Assembly: GCA_963699825.1 (NCBI GenBank)
Contig: CAVOVI010000004.1
Span: 796,151-860,150, forward strand
DNA: 64,000 bases
Direction of reading: 5' to 3'
Origin: SPDF01 sp963699825
Lineage (GTDB): Bacteria > Gemmatimonadota > Gemmatimonadetes > Gemmatimonadales > GWC2-71-9
Part shown: positions 8,649 through 17,827 of the stretch, piece after piece
Layout: every line of letters starts with the position of its first letter
Numbering within the stretch: position 1 is the stretch's first letter
The notes under the pieces: generated by a model
Database searches by the model: none
What the model was told of the DNA's origin: nothing
Seen by the model: only the letters and a program-made list of their open reading frames with translations
Translations under genes and position numbers: made by a program

Positions 8649-11267
8649 CTACTGCCCCGCTGCCCCACCGCCCCGCGGTCCCGCCTTGCCCTGCAACTCC
8701 GCCAGCCGGTTCAGCGCCTCCAAGGGCGTCATGTTGGAGACGTCCATGGCCCGGAGCGCCTCCAGCGCGGGATGCGGCGCCGCCTCGATGAAGAGCGGCA
8801 GCTGCGTCGGGTCCGGTTCCGGCGGCGGCGGGCCCTTCACGACCCGATGTGTGCCTTCGAGCGTGGTGAGCACCGCGCGCGCCCTGGCCACCACCGCATC
8901 GGGAAGTCCGGCAAGCTGTGCCACATGCACCCCATACGAGCGATCGGTGCCGCCGGCTTCGAGGCGATGGAGGAATACTACCGTTTCTCCCGTTTCGCGC
9001 ACGGCCACGTTGAGGTTGCGGGCGTGGGCCAGCCGCTCCGGCAGCTGCATCAGTTCGTGATAGTGCGTGGCGAACATCGTTTTGCACCCGACCTGATCGT
9101 GCAGGTGCTCGCTGACCGCCCAGGCGATGGCCACGCCGTCGTAGGTGCTGGTGCCGCGGCCGATCTCGTCGAGCAGGACGAGCGACGCCGCCGTCGCGTT
9201 GTGGAGAATGGCGCTGGTCTCCGCCATCTCCACCATGAAGGTGCTCTGGCCCTGCGCGAGGTTGTCGCTGGCGCCCACCCGGGTGAAGAGCCGGTCCACG
9301 ATCCCGATCTCGGCGGCATCAGCGGGGACGAAGGCGCCCATCTGCGCAAGGACGACACAGAGCCCGATCTGCCGGAGGATGGTGCTCTTGCCGGCCATGT
9401 TCGGCCCCGTGACCAGGAGCACCCGCTCCGATTCGGCGAACCGGACATCGTTGGGCATGAACGCCTCGCGCGGCATCATCCGCTCGATGACGGCGTGCCG
9501 GCTGGCGGTGAGCGAGAGCCCGAAGCCTGTTGTCATCACGGGCCGCACATAGCGACCGTGCACCGCCCGCTCGGCGAGGCCGGACCAGACGTCCAGGCGG
9601 GCCAGCGTCTGGGCCGTGCGCTGGATGCGGGCCACGTCGCCGCCGACCCGGTCGCGGAGCGCGGTCACGAGTTCTGCCTCGCGGGCGCTCATCCGCTCCT
9701 CCGCGCTCAGGACCTTGCTCTCGTACTCCTTGAGTTCCGGGATGACGTATCGCTCGGCGCCGGTGAGTGTCTGGCGCCGTTCGTAATCGGCCGGGACCCG
9801 GCTGGTGTGGGCGTGGGTGACCTCGAGGTAGTACCCGAAGACCTTGTTGTACCCCACCTTGAGCGACGGAATGCCGGTGCGCTCCCGTTCCCGCTGCTGC
9901 AGCGCGGCGATGTACTGCTTGCCGCCGTCGCGCAGGTCGCGGCTCTCGTCGAGTTCGGCATCGTAGCCTCGCCGGATGGCGCCCCCCTCGGCGAGGGTGG
10001 CCGGGGGCCGTGCCTCGAGCGCCGATGCGAGCAACTGCCCCAGATCCGCCAGGAGATCGAACGCCTCCTCCGCGGCGGAGAGCGCCGTGCTCTCATCTCT
10101 GCGTGCGAGACCGCGGAGACTCTCGAGCACATCGGGGAGCCGCAGGAAGGAGTCGCGCAGGGCGCCGAGCTCTCGTGGCGTCGCGCGGCCGGCGGCGGCG
10201 CGTCCGGCGAGGCGTTCGATGTCGCGTACGCCCTCGAGGGCCTCGCGAAGCCGGGCGCGACCGCGGGTGTCATCCACCAGCACAGTGACCGCATCGAGCC
10301 GCTCCTCGATCCGCTGCAGGTCGGAGAGGGGACTCAGCAGCCAGGCACGCAGGAGCCGCGCGCCCATCGGTGTGACGGTCGCGTCGATGGTCTCGAGGAG
10401 GGTGACCCCGCGTGCGCCGGCCCGGAGCGGTTCCACCAGCTCGAGGTTGCGGCGCGTCATCTCGTCGAGCCAGAGGTGCCCGTCGGAGCGCCGCACGGTC
10501 GGGCGGGCGAGATGCTTCAGGCCGCCGGGCTGGAGTTCGGAGAGGTAGCGGAGCAGCGCGCCTGCGGCGCCGATGGCAGGATCGTCGGCGGGGCCGAGGC
10601 CGAGTCCGTCAAGCGAAGCGAGATTGAACCGGCGGGCCAGCTCCTCGCGGGCCAGCGCGGGATCGAACTCCCAGCGCTCCCGCTCCGTGCGCATCACATC
10701 GTCGCCCAGGTCGAGTTCGGTGTCGGCCGGACTCGCCACCTCGGCGGGGGCGAGGCGGCTCAGCGCTTCACCCAGTGCTTCGGCCGGCATCGTCTCGAGG
10801 ATGAATTCCCCGGTCGACAGATCGACGGCCGCAAGCCCGACAATGTCCGCGGCTAAAGCCGCGGCTCGGCCCGCTGCCCCGCTGACTGCAACCAGATAAT
10901 TGTTCCGCGCGCCCGCGAGCCAGCCCTCTTCGAGCAATGCCCCGGGCGTGATCGTTTCGACCACTTCGCGCTTGACGATTCCCTTGGCCTGCTTCGGATC
11001 CTCGACCTGTTCGCAGATGGCGACGCGGAGCCCGGCGCCGACGAGTTGCCGCAGGTATTCCGCCGCCGCCTTCACCGGCACGCCGGCGAGCGGGATGCCG
11101 TCGCCGCGACTGGTGAGGGTGATGCTCAGCAGCTTGGCGGCGCGCTCGGCGTCGTCGAAGAACATCTCGTAGAAGTCGCCCATGCGAAAGAACAGGATCG
11201 CGTCCTGGTGCCGCGACTTGATCTCGCGGTACTGCAGCATGAGCGGCGAGTTGAGCGGATCGGCCAC
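8649..11267 (-). CDS. mutS: DNA mismatch repair protein MutS
   Basis: 872 aa. The N-terminal mismatch-binding domain has FFRMGDFYEMFFDDA with the Phe-x-Glu wedge. The core and clamp domains follow. The ATPase has Walker A GPNMAGKSTILRQIG, Walker B region LVLLDEIGRGTSTYDG and a helix-turn-helix end. Length is normal. Between NNYLVAV and GLAAVDLSTGEF there is an Ala-rich insertion encoded by a REP-B palindrome, described separately. The downstream gap carries G/C microsatellite sequence. Confidence 0.97.
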   Translation of the reverse strand: MADPLNSPLMLQYREIKSRHQDAILFFRMGDFYEMFFDDAERAAKLLSITLTSRGDGIPLAGVPVKAAAEYLRQLVGAGLRVAICEQVEDPKQAKGIVKREVVETITPGALLEEGWLAGARNNYLVAVSGAAGRAAALAADIVGLAAVDLSTGEFILETMPAEALGEALSRLAPAEVASPADTELDLGDDVMRTERERWEFDPALAREELARRFNLASLDGLGLGPADDPAIGAAGALLRYLSELQPGGLKHLARPTVRRSDGHLWLDEMTRRNLELVEPLRAGARGVTLLETIDATVTPMGARLLRAWLLSPLSDLQRIEERLDAVTVLVDDTRGRARLREALEGVRDIERLAGRAAAGRATPRELGALRDSFLRLPDVLESLRGLARRDESTALSAAEEAFDLLADLGQLLASALEARPPATLAEGGAIRRGYDAELDESRDLRDGGKQYIAALQQRERERTGIPSLKVGYNKVFGYYLEVTHAHTSRVPADYERRQTLTGAERYVIPELKEYESKVLSAEERMSAREAELVTALRDRVGGDVARIQRTAQTLARLDVWSGLAERAVHGRYVRPVMTTGFGLSLTASRHAVIERMMPREAFMPNDVRFAESERVLLVTGPNMAGKSTILRQIGLCVVLAQMGAFVPADAAEIGIVDRLFTRVGASDNLAQGQSTFMVEMAETSAILHNATAASLVLLDEIGRGTSTYDGVAIAWAVSEHLHDQVGCKTMFATHYHELMQLPERLAHARNLNVAVRETGETVVFLHRLEAGGTDRSYGVHVAQLAGLPDAVVARARAVLTTLEGTHRVVKGPPPPEPDPTQLPLFIEAAPHPALEALRAMDVSNMTPLEALNRLAELQGKAGPRGGGAAGQ
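10847..10870. repeat. REP-B palindrome embedded in mutS
   Basis: CCGCGGCTAAAGCCGCGG followed by CTCGGC, identical in core to the intergenic copies at 60378-60421 and 62768-62815. Here it lies inside mutS and is translated in frame as an Ala-rich stretch (AAALAAD). Confidence 0.85.
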
Positions 11268-11276
11268 GAGCGGGTC

Positions 11277-12094
11277 CTAGGGCGCCAGCACGAAGGGGCT
11301 GCCGCCGAGCTTCGCCTTGATGGCGGCGGCCGCGGCGTCGGCGGCGTCGCGGGAGGCGAGGCCAAGGACGCGCACCTTGTAGAGATTGCCCTTTTCCTTG
11401 ACCACCGTGCCGGTCATCCCCATTGCCTTGAGGTCGGCGAGGACGCTGTTGGCCGAAGCCTGGGAGGAGACGGCGGCCACCTGCACACCCCAGGCGCCGG
11501 CGGCGGCGGGGCAGCGGGGCTGGCAGCAGGGGGGCCGGAGCTGTTGTCGGCCTGACCGGTGCAGCGGCCCTGGAGGAATTCGAGGCGGTTCTTCGCTTCG
11601 ATGTCGGCGGTGGGGCTGGCGAGACCGCGGGTAATCCAGGCGCAGGCGTCGGCTGCCTTGTTCAACTCGAAACTGGCGCGCGCGGCCCAGTACGAGGCCG
11701 ATGGAATGAGCGAACTCGACGGATCATTGGCGCGGATCTGCTCGGCGCCGCGGACGGTGCCGGCAAAGTTTCGGGAGGCGAAGTCCATCTGCGCGAGCCG
11801 GAGCAGGGCGTCGTCGGCCCACGGACTGGTCGGATACTCCACGGCGACCTTCTGGTAGGCGCGCTGCATTTCCATCGTGGTGCGCGCGATGGAGCCCTGC
11901 GTGTACAGGATCTCGGGATAGAAGGGATCACTCACCGGCGTGACGGCGAGGAGCCCGTTGACGATGGCGGTGGCGGAGTCGGGCAGGCCCTCTGCGGCCA
12001 GCTGCACGGCGGTCTTGAGACGCGCATCGGTCTGGGCGTTGGCCGTTGTGGTGGCGATGGCGAGTGTCAATGCCAGGATGAGCAGGCGATTCAC
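11277..12094 (-). CDS. Secreted TPR-like protein with C-terminal SPOR domain (frameshifted)
   Basis: A GTG start gives a signal peptide (VNRLLILALTLAIATTTANA), then a helical-repeat region that counts like YbgF/BamD-type TPRs (YPEILYTQGSIARTTMEMQR, YPTSPWADDALLRLAQMDFA). A Pro/Ala linker follows. The C-terminal 65 residues, in a second frame, are a SPOR domain (VQVAAVSSQASANSVLADLK, YKVRVLG) that would bind denuded peptidoglycan. The frame changes at about 11500 in a GCC/CCG-rich stretch and looks like one missing base. Likely periplasmic. Confidence 0.78.
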
Positions 12095-12109
12095 GGTAGC
12101 TCCAGATAC

Positions 12110-12184
12110 TGAATCCACGAAAACACGAAAGCGCGAAAACACGAAAAGACCATACTCTGCAGTCCTCAGTCCTCAGTCCTCAGC
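12110..12184. repeat. REP-D arm and AGTCCTC tandem heptamer
   Basis: A REP-D arm with CCACGAAAACACGAAAGC lies at 12115-12150. Three tandem copies of AGTCCTC follow (about 12158-12184) and run into the 3' end of holA, supplying its last codons and stop. Confidence 0.8.
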
Positions 12185-13221
12185 CTCAATACCAACTCCT
12201 GCATCGTCCCGATGTCGCCGGTGATGGTGGTGCTCTTGCTGGCGCGGTCGGCGTCGAGGGTGGCCTTGAGTGCGGCACGCAGTTGCGGCTGGGTCCAGCG
12301 CTCTGCCCAGCGGCAGAAGTTGTTGACTTCCTCTCCCCACTGGCCGAGCCCTGCCGGACGGGCCGACTTGACGATGTCCCAGACGGCGGCGTTGAGCTGG
12401 CGGCCGCGGGCCTTCTTCTCATAATGGGCGCGTGCGGCAGCGGTCGCCACCAGCGCGGTGCCTAGCAGCTGCGCCAGCCGCACGCCGGTGACGCCGGTCT
12501 GGGAGAGGACGACGGGGGTCAGCCTGAGTCCGGTCGCGGTGTCGCCCTGCATGACGGCGTTGCGCCAGTCGTAGGGGGTCTCGCCGTGCCGGACGCCGAC
12601 CATGTCCCCAAGGCGATCAAGGGTGATGGGACCCTCGTCGGCCAGGCCGTAGAGTTTCTGAAGTTCGGAGCGGAGCGCACCGAGGTCGGTGCCGACGGTC
12701 TTGAGGAGATGGGCCTCGGCCCCGGGGGCGAAGGTGATCCCCATCGACTTGGCCTCGCGCGCGACCCAGCGGGTGGCTTCCTCGACCGTGAGTTCTGCGA
12801 AGGCGACGGTGTAGGTGTGCTTGGCGAGGTCGGTGTCGGGCTTGTTGTCCTTGGCGTCTCCCGCGGCACCCTGAACGAGCACCAGCACCGTCTCGGGGAT
12901 CGGCTGCTGCAGGTACTGGAGGACGGCCTTCTTGCCGCGGGTCTTTCGCTTCCACGCCTCGACGTCGCGGACGACCACGACGCGGCGGTCGGCCATCATC
13001 GGCAGGGTAGTGCAGAGGGAGAGGACATCTTCCGGTTCGAGCTGCTGGGCGGAACGGACATCGAGGTTGAAGTCCCGGAGCCCGGGGTCCAGCACCTTGT
13101 CGAGCAGGGCGGTGGTGGCCTCGTCCTTCAACACATTCTCGGCGCCCAGGAAGTAGTACGCGGGCGCAAACTTCCCCGCGTTAAGGGCCTTGGAGAAGGT
13201 ACCGTAGGAGTGCGTGGGCAT
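12166..13221 (-). CDS. holA: DNA polymerase III subunit delta
   Basis: 351 aa. N-terminal AYYFLGAENVLKDEA is the HolA opening. MADRRVVVVRDVEAWKRK and LVLVQGAAGDAKDNKP are family blocks of the AAA+-like domain I, and the C-terminal collar domain ends in LVLRLRTED. It loads the sliding clamp as part of the clamp-loader complex. The last residues and the stop are formed by a tandem AGTCCTC repeat. Confidence 0.93.
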   Translation of the reverse strand: MPTHSYGTFSKALNAGKFAPAYYFLGAENVLKDEATTALLDKVLDPGLRDFNLDVRSAQQLEPEDVLSLCTTLPMMADRRVVVVRDVEAWKRKTRGKKAVLQYLQQPIPETVLVLVQGAAGDAKDNKPDTDLAKHTYTVAFAELTVEEATRWVAREAKSMGITFAPGAEAHLLKTVGTDLGALRSELQKLYGLADEGPITLDRLGDMVGVRHGETPYDWRNAVMQGDTATGLRLTPVVLSQTGVTGVRLAQLLGTALVATAAARAHYEKKARGRQLNAAVWDIVKSARPAGLGQWGEEVNNFCRWAERWTQPQLRAALKATLDADRASKSTTITGDIGTMQELVLRLRTED

Positions 13222-13308
13222 TCCGGGAAAGATAGGCGGGGAAGCGGGGAAGCGGGGAGGTTTTCCCCGTCCCTGCTTCCCCGCCGCCCCCCTGACCCGC
13301 CGCCGGCC

Positions 13309-13935
13309 TCAGCCTAGATGCGGCTGAATCTCCTCGGCGAAGGCCGCCCGGGCCCGGTTGAGGCGACTCTTGACGGTGCCGAGGTTGGTGCGGGTGACTT
13401 CGGCGATTTCCTCGTAGCTCTTCCCCTCCAGCTCCCGCATCACGAAGACGGTCCGGTGGGTCTCGCCGAGGCGGTCCACGGCGGCGTCCACGAGCTCGCG
13501 CAGGTGACGCTGGTGGTAGAGGGTATCCGGCTGGTTGTCCGGGTCCTCGAACTCGATCGGCGCCCCGTCGGGGTTGCGGCTCTCGAGGGTCTGGTAGAGC
13601 ACCAGCGGGCTCCGCTTCCGGTTGCGGAGTTCGTTCCGCGCCAGGTTGGAGGCGATGGTGTAGACCCAGGTGGAGAACTTCCGGCTCTGGTCGAAGCGGT
13701 TCAGGTGGCGATAGACCCGGAGGAAGGCCTCCTGGACCAGATCTTCGGCGCGCTCACGATCCTGGATCATCCGGGTGACGAAGTTGACGAGCCGCGGCTG
13801 ATAGCGGGTGACGAGTCGGGTAAAGGCCCGTTCGTCGCCGGCGAGGTGGGCGGCAATCAGGTCGTTGGTGTCGGTCTGGGCGGTGAAACTTGGGACGTAG
13901 GCCAGGGCGGTGGCTGACATCGGTTCCATCTCCAT
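13309..13935 (-). CDS. RNA polymerase sigma factor, ECF (RpoE-like)
   Basis: About 208 aa. Region 2 is clear (LVNFVTRMIQDRERAEDLVQ, FLRVYRHLNRFDQSRKFSTW), and region 4 has KSYEEIAEVTRTNLGTVKSR, the promoter -35 recognition helix. The start is placed at the ATG giving MEMEPMSATALAYVP; MSATALA is an alternative. No anti-sigma gene is adjacent, since the next minus-strand gene downstream is holA. An unusual AT-rich, palindromic region lies directly upstream and may make it autoregulated. Confidence 0.92.
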   Translation of the reverse strand: MEMEPMSATALAYVPSFTAQTDTNDLIAAHLAGDERAFTRLVTRYQPRLVNFVTRMIQDRERAEDLVQEAFLRVYRHLNRFDQSRKFSTWVYTIASNLARNELRNRKRSPLVLYQTLESRNPDGAPIEFEDPDNQPDTLYHQRHLRELVDAAVDRLGETHRTVFVMRELEGKSYEEIAEVTRTNLGTVKSRLNRARAAFAEEIQPHLG

Positions 13936-13959
13936 CCGGACATCGGTCCGGTCGCTGGT

Positions 13960-14070
13960 GTGATGGCCCCGGAAACACCGGGGCGCCAACATTGTTCAAT
14001 GTTGACGCCGACAAGTTTATACAAACACCACCGTTTGTTCAAGTATCTGTTTTGTAACATTGTACAAACA
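13960..14070 (-). promoter_or_regulatory. AT-rich promoter/operator region for the sigma gene
   Basis: A perfect palindrome AACATTGTTCAATGTT lies at 13988-14003, with a second half-related copy AACATTGTACAA at 14056-14067. On the minus strand TTGAAC (14042-14037) and TATAAA (14021-14016), 15 bases apart, look like -35 and -10 boxes. The palindrome sits just downstream of the -10 box, where a repressor could bind. The -35 box overlaps the NUDIX stop codon. Confidence 0.5.
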
Positions 14071-14587
14071 ACAGTGCCACCAGGCTCTTGCCGTCGGTTA
14101 TCTCCTTGTCCTGTATCATCTTACGCACCTTGGACAGGGGGAATTCGTGCAGCTCCATGAACTCATCGGCCTCCCTTGCGTGTTCACCCTTGGTCAGCCC
14201 CGTGGCCATATATAGGTGAATCACCTCATCGGAAAAGCCGGGAGTGGTCACGATCGAGAGGAGGTGGGTGACCGACTCAGCCGAGTAGCCTGTCTCCTCC
14301 TGGAGTTCGCGGTGCGCGCAGCGCTCGGGGTGTGCCTGTTCGCCCGCATCGAGTTTTCCGGCGGGAATTTCCCAGAGCCATCCCCCTGCGGCGTGGCGGA
14401 AGTGCCGAATCAGCAGGACACGGGGATCCTCCGACATCGGGTCGTCGAGAAACGGGACGACGGCGGCAGCACCGGGATGCCGCACGACGTCGAGTTTTCC
14501 TTCGCTCCCGTCCGGGAACTCGACGGTGTGCTCCTCGAGCCGGACGATGCGGCCCTGGTGAATGACTTCGGCGTGCTTGAGTGTCAC
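14039..14587 (-). CDS. NUDIX hydrolase, ADP-ribose pyrophosphatase type
   Basis: 182 aa. NUDIX box GKLDAGEQAHPERCAHRELQ continuing EETGYS matches GX5EX7REUXEEXGU apart from Asp for the first Glu region. The N-terminal VVRHPGAAAVVPFLDD and the C-terminal TPGFSDEVIHLYMATGL resemble ADP-ribose and nucleotide-sugar pyrophosphatases. The GTG start overlaps the VanZ stop as GTGA, so translation is coupled. Confidence 0.9.
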   Translation of the reverse strand: MTLKHAEVIHQGRIVRLEEHTVEFPDGSEGKLDVVRHPGAAAVVPFLDDPMSEDPRVLLIRHFRHAAGGWLWEIPAGKLDAGEQAHPERCAHRELQEETGYSAESVTHLLSIVTTPGFSDEVIHLYMATGLTKGEHAREADEFMELHEFPLSKVRKMIQDKEITDGKSLVALLFVQCYKTDT

Positions 14588-15891
14588 GGGTGGCTCTCTC
14601 CGTAGGGGCGGTACCCGGCTCGGCGAATGATGGTCCATCCGATGACGGCGCCGGAAAGTTGAATCAGCGGATCGGTCACATCGACGAAGCGTCCCTGCAC
14701 GATGATCTGCAGTGCCTCGGTGCCGAAGGCGAGCCAGACGACGGGCCAGAGGTTGGCCATCCATCCTGTCCGCCGCCAGGGCCAGACGGCGAGCAGCGCG
14801 CCGAGCGGCATGTAGAGGAAGAACGGTCCCACGACATCGGCGACGCTGAAGACATCCATGCGTCCGCCGAGCGCGGCGAGCGGCACCCACCAGTTGCGGG
14901 AGAGCCGTTCGGAGAGGGGCAGGAACTCCGGCACCCATGGTCGGAGCGCCCACAGGGCGATGAGGATGGCGAGCGCTCGAAGCAGGAACCGGGGGCGTGC
15001 AGCGCCCCGCATCGCTTTCGAGAACTCGGGGAGGAGCGCCGCCCCGAGCAATGCACCGGCGACGATTGCCAGGGCGTGGACGATCACCGCGCCGGCGATG
15101 ATCGGTTGCCCGTTGGGGCCGTGCAGCAACTCGGCGAGCAGGGCGAGCGCGGCGCCGTACAGCATGACGCGGTTGCGTGCCGAGGGATAGCCGATGTCGT
15201 CCTCGACCAGGGCGGCTACGGCGAAGAGGCCTGCGGGGAAGAAGAGGAAGAAGTCCTCGACCGGCAGGTCGAGGAGCGACCGCCAACTGAATGCACCCAA
15301 CGCGACACCCATCCGCGTGAACGGGCCTCCTGACGCACCGAACAGCTCGTCCTGCCGAAAGAGCGGAACGGTGGCCTCGATGAAACAGGCCAGGGCATAC
15401 GGCCCCGCGATGGCGCGCGCCGGGATCCCGACGAACGAACGCCGGCCCTTGAGCGAGGCGGCGAGCCGGACGAGGAGGATGAACGCCACCGCCCCGATGA
15501 CGGTGCCCACCGTATTGGTCAAGACATCGACGACGCTGGCGTTCCTGGTCGCCGAGAAGAGCTGCGCGGTTTCGACGCCGATGCTGATGGCGGCACCGGT
15601 GGTGACAGCCCAGAGCAACTGCCGGCTGGTGCGGTCGGCCGCGGCAGTGGCCATCCACACGACGCCCCAGCCGGCGAAGAGCGCCAGGTTGCGGAGCGCG
15701 TCGATCGCGTCACGCGCACCGACGCTGGGATTGAACGCACGGCCCAGCCGGGCGGCGACCTGCCCGCCGTCGGGGCTGAAATCGAAGGAAGAGAGGGTGG
15801 CAAGAAGGAGGATGCCGACGAACGCCACGCGCGCCGGGAGGCGGGCGCGGTCGAGAATGCCGCCGAGGGGTGCGGGAGGACCCGGGGTCAA
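14584..15891 (-). CDS. VanZ-like family membrane protein
   Basis: About 435 aa with around ten hydrophobic segments and two VanZ-like halves: SIGVETAQLFSATRNASVVD with NTVGTVIGA in the first, and FGTEALQIIVQGRFVDVTDP with SGAVIGWT in the second. VanZ-like proteins are of unclear function, in some cases linked to glycopeptide tolerance. A TTG at 15891 overlaps the DUF1801 stop (TTGA) and is the likely start; a GTG further in cannot be excluded. It is coupled to the NUDIX gene downstream. Confidence 0.8.
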   Translation of the reverse strand: MTPGPPAPLGGILDRARLPARVAFVGILLLATLSSFDFSPDGGQVAARLGRAFNPSVGARDAIDALRNLALFAGWGVVWMATAAADRTSRQLLWAVTTGAAISIGVETAQLFSATRNASVVDVLTNTVGTVIGAVAFILLVRLAASLKGRRSFVGIPARAIAGPYALACFIEATVPLFRQDELFGASGGPFTRMGVALGAFSWRSLLDLPVEDFFLFFPAGLFAVAALVEDDIGYPSARNRVMLYGAALALLAELLHGPNGQPIIAGAVIVHALAIVAGALLGAALLPEFSKAMRGAARPRFLLRALAILIALWALRPWVPEFLPLSERLSRNWWVPLAALGGRMDVFSVADVVGPFFLYMPLGALLAVWPWRRTGWMANLWPVVWLAFGTEALQIIVQGRFVDVTDPLIQLSGAVIGWTIIRRAGYRPYGESHP

Positions 15892-16322
15892 GTGGAGGTG
15901 AGGGTCGTGACCCGCTTCTCGACCGCGGCGACCGACTTGCGGATCATCTGCTCGAGCACCTTGAGGTCGATACTCGTCGAGACGCGTGAATGTAGAGGCA
16001 GGCCGACACTCTTCTTGTGCGGGCCGAGCTTCTTCAGCAGCGGGCCGAACTCCTTGAATCCCGCCATGATGTAGACGGTCATCGCGGCCTTGCGGGGTGA
16101 AAACCCAGCCAGGCAGCACTCCCCTTCGTGGCCGCTGGCGTACTTGTAGTGGTAGCTGCCGTACCCGACGATGCGCGGCCCCCACATCATCGGGCGCTTG
16201 CCGGTGGCGGCCTTCATCACCTTGAGCATGGTACGCGCTTCCGCCCGGCGCCGTTCATCGGGCACGGAGGCGATGAACTTGGTGACACTGACCTTGGTGG
16301 GTTTGGTCTTGGCTTCGGGCAT
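15888..16322 (-). CDS. DUF1801 domain protein
   Basis: 144 aa. The pattern KFIASVPDERRRAEARTMLK, MWGPRIVGYGSYHYKYASG and CCLAGFSPRKAAMTVYIM is the DUF1801 (YdhG-like) fold. The function is unknown; relatives are small cytosolic proteins. It is first in a minus-strand set with VanZ and NUDIX, each overlapping the next. Confidence 0.88.
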   Translation of the reverse strand: MPEAKTKPTKVSVTKFIASVPDERRRAEARTMLKVMKAATGKRPMMWGPRIVGYGSYHYKYASGHEGECCLAGFSPRKAAMTVYIMAGFKEFGPLLKKLGPHKKSVGLPLHSRVSTSIDLKVLEQMIRKSVAAVEKRVTTLTST

Positions 16323-16672
16323 GGGGGCTCCTCACGCAGGGGAGGACACTCGGCACTTCACGAGTCACCCCGGCCCCCGGCTTTCGCCGGGGCAGGGTCG
16401 CCGGGGTCCATTTGGACGATCTCTGAAGATGGTGACTGCCGGTGTCGGTTGCTAGCCCGCTAGCTCACGCGAAGCCGCGAAGCTGAGGAAAGGAGGCTCA
16501 CACGAAGGCACGAAGGACCACGAAGAGTACGGAAGACGAAGGCGAGACACAAAAACACTGCAGAAACAAGGAAAAATTGAAGAAAACGACAAGACAACAA
16601 TCGACAAACACCCTTCGTGACTTCGTGTGAGCCTCCGCCCTTCGCGTACTTCGCGCCTTCGCGTGAGGTTCC
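16323..16672. repeat. Gene-free stretch: REP-A variant and REP-D composite hairpin
   Basis: A REP-A variant lies at 16364-16411. From about 16460 to 16671 there is a long nested inverted repeat: outer arm CTCACGCGAAGCCGCGAAG, inner arm GGAGGCTCACACGAAGGCAC, an A-rich core of about 70 bases (CACAAAAACACTGCAGAAAC and onward), then the inverted inner arm CTTCGTGTGAGCCTCC and the inverted outer arm CCTTCGCGTGAGG. The same plan recurs at about 17966-18163 and 26823-26968. Confidence 0.8.
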
Positions 16673-17827
16673 TTACCTGAGTTCGACCCGGGCGAGCTGG
16701 GGGAATACCCCCGGCTGACCAATTCCACAGAGCCGCGCCCGGTGCGCGCGCACCGTGTCCCGGTCAATATCCTGTTCATGGGCCGCGGCCCCACGGACGC
16801 CCGCGAGGGTCTTGAGGATCGGCGGAAGCTGGCTGGTAAACCAGTCGCCCTCCTTCAGCTTCTGCTTGAGAAGACCAACACGCTCCTGATCTCCGCCGAT
16901 GAACACGGAGAGCTCGTTCAGGTTGAGTTGGCGACCCTGCGAGACGTTGATCGACTTCCCGTCGCGATTCTGACAACAGAGTCGTTCGGGCGCACCCGCC
17001 AGGGCGTGCTTGAGGATGTAGTTGCACCGAACCTCCAGCGCCTTGCAGTACTCGATGAGGACGGCGCTGAAGTCGAACATGAGGTCTCCATCGTGGTCGC
17101 GCCACATCTTCTCGGCGGTGCTGAGAAAGGTGCGCACCGACGGCCCGAAGGTGACCCAGGCACGATCGCCGAAGAGATTCTCCCGCAGGTCCCGCTCGAT
17201 GGCACCGACGCCCACCCGTTCCGTGTCGGCTTCGATCCAGAACTTGCCAGCCGTGTACCTGTCTCGGAACTCCTCTTCGAAATAGCGTTCTCCATCCGAT
17301 TCCGTCACGATCAGCGGGAGATCCAGCATGCCGCCGTACATGCTGACCGGGCGGTCGAAGTGCCGGACGTTCCGCAGCTTGCGCAGTTCATTGGCGACGG
17401 TGGACATGTCGTTGGAGACGAGCCGCCGGATGTCCCAGAGCCGGAACCAGAAGTCACACTCGAGCTTCTGCTTGGTGTAGTAACTGGGAATGCGCTTCCG
17501 CTCCTCCCGTTCCTTGCGCGGATCGTCGGTGGTGACCTCGCCGAGGTGGGCGACGTAGAGCGATTGGTAGTCGGTCAGGAAGACATGCGTCTCTTCCGCC
17601 TCATCGTCCCGGGAGAGCTCGGTCTCGATCGCGAGTATCTGGTCAAGGTGCGGGAGCGGGGCGAGGCGGTTTTCGGATCTGACTTTACCCCACCAAACAT
17701 AGACGTCATCGTCCTTTGCCCGCCCCGACCGGTACTCCCTCGCCGCCTGATAGAGGACTCGGAGATGGGCTTCCATCGCGTCGCCGGTAAGCCTGGGGTT
17801 CCAGACGGCCAGAAGGTGGTGGCGCAT
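16673..17827 (-). CDS. Uncharacterised two-domain protein with HEPN-like C-terminus
   Basis: 384 aa starting MRHHLLAVWNPRLTGDAMEA. The N-terminal half (to about residue 110) includes DVYVWWGKVRSENR and looks like a compact alpha/beta domain I do not recognise. The middle is charged. The C-terminal part, AVLIEYCKALEVRCNYILKH and LAGVRGAAAHEQDIDRDTVR, has the helical look of HEPN/DUF4145-like domains with an R/AAH segment, but this is only a guess. It stands alone on the minus strand, near an AddAB-type operon read the other way. The function is not assigned. The stop lies in the outer arm of the REP-D element. Confidence 0.6.
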   Translation of the reverse strand: MRHHLLAVWNPRLTGDAMEAHLRVLYQAAREYRSGRAKDDDVYVWWGKVRSENRLAPLPHLDQILAIETELSRDDEAEETHVFLTDYQSLYVAHLGEVTTDDPRKEREERKRIPSYYTKQKLECDFWFRLWDIRRLVSNDMSTVANELRKLRNVRHFDRPVSMYGGMLDLPLIVTESDGERYFEEEFRDRYTAGKFWIEADTERVGVGAIERDLRENLFGDRAWVTFGPSVRTFLSTAEKMWRDHDGDLMFDFSAVLIEYCKALEVRCNYILKHALAGAPERLCCQNRDGKSINVSQGRQLNLNELSVFIGGDQERVGLLKQKLKEGDWFTSQLPPILKTLAGVRGAAAHEQDIDRDTVRAHRARLCGIGQPGVFPQLARVELR

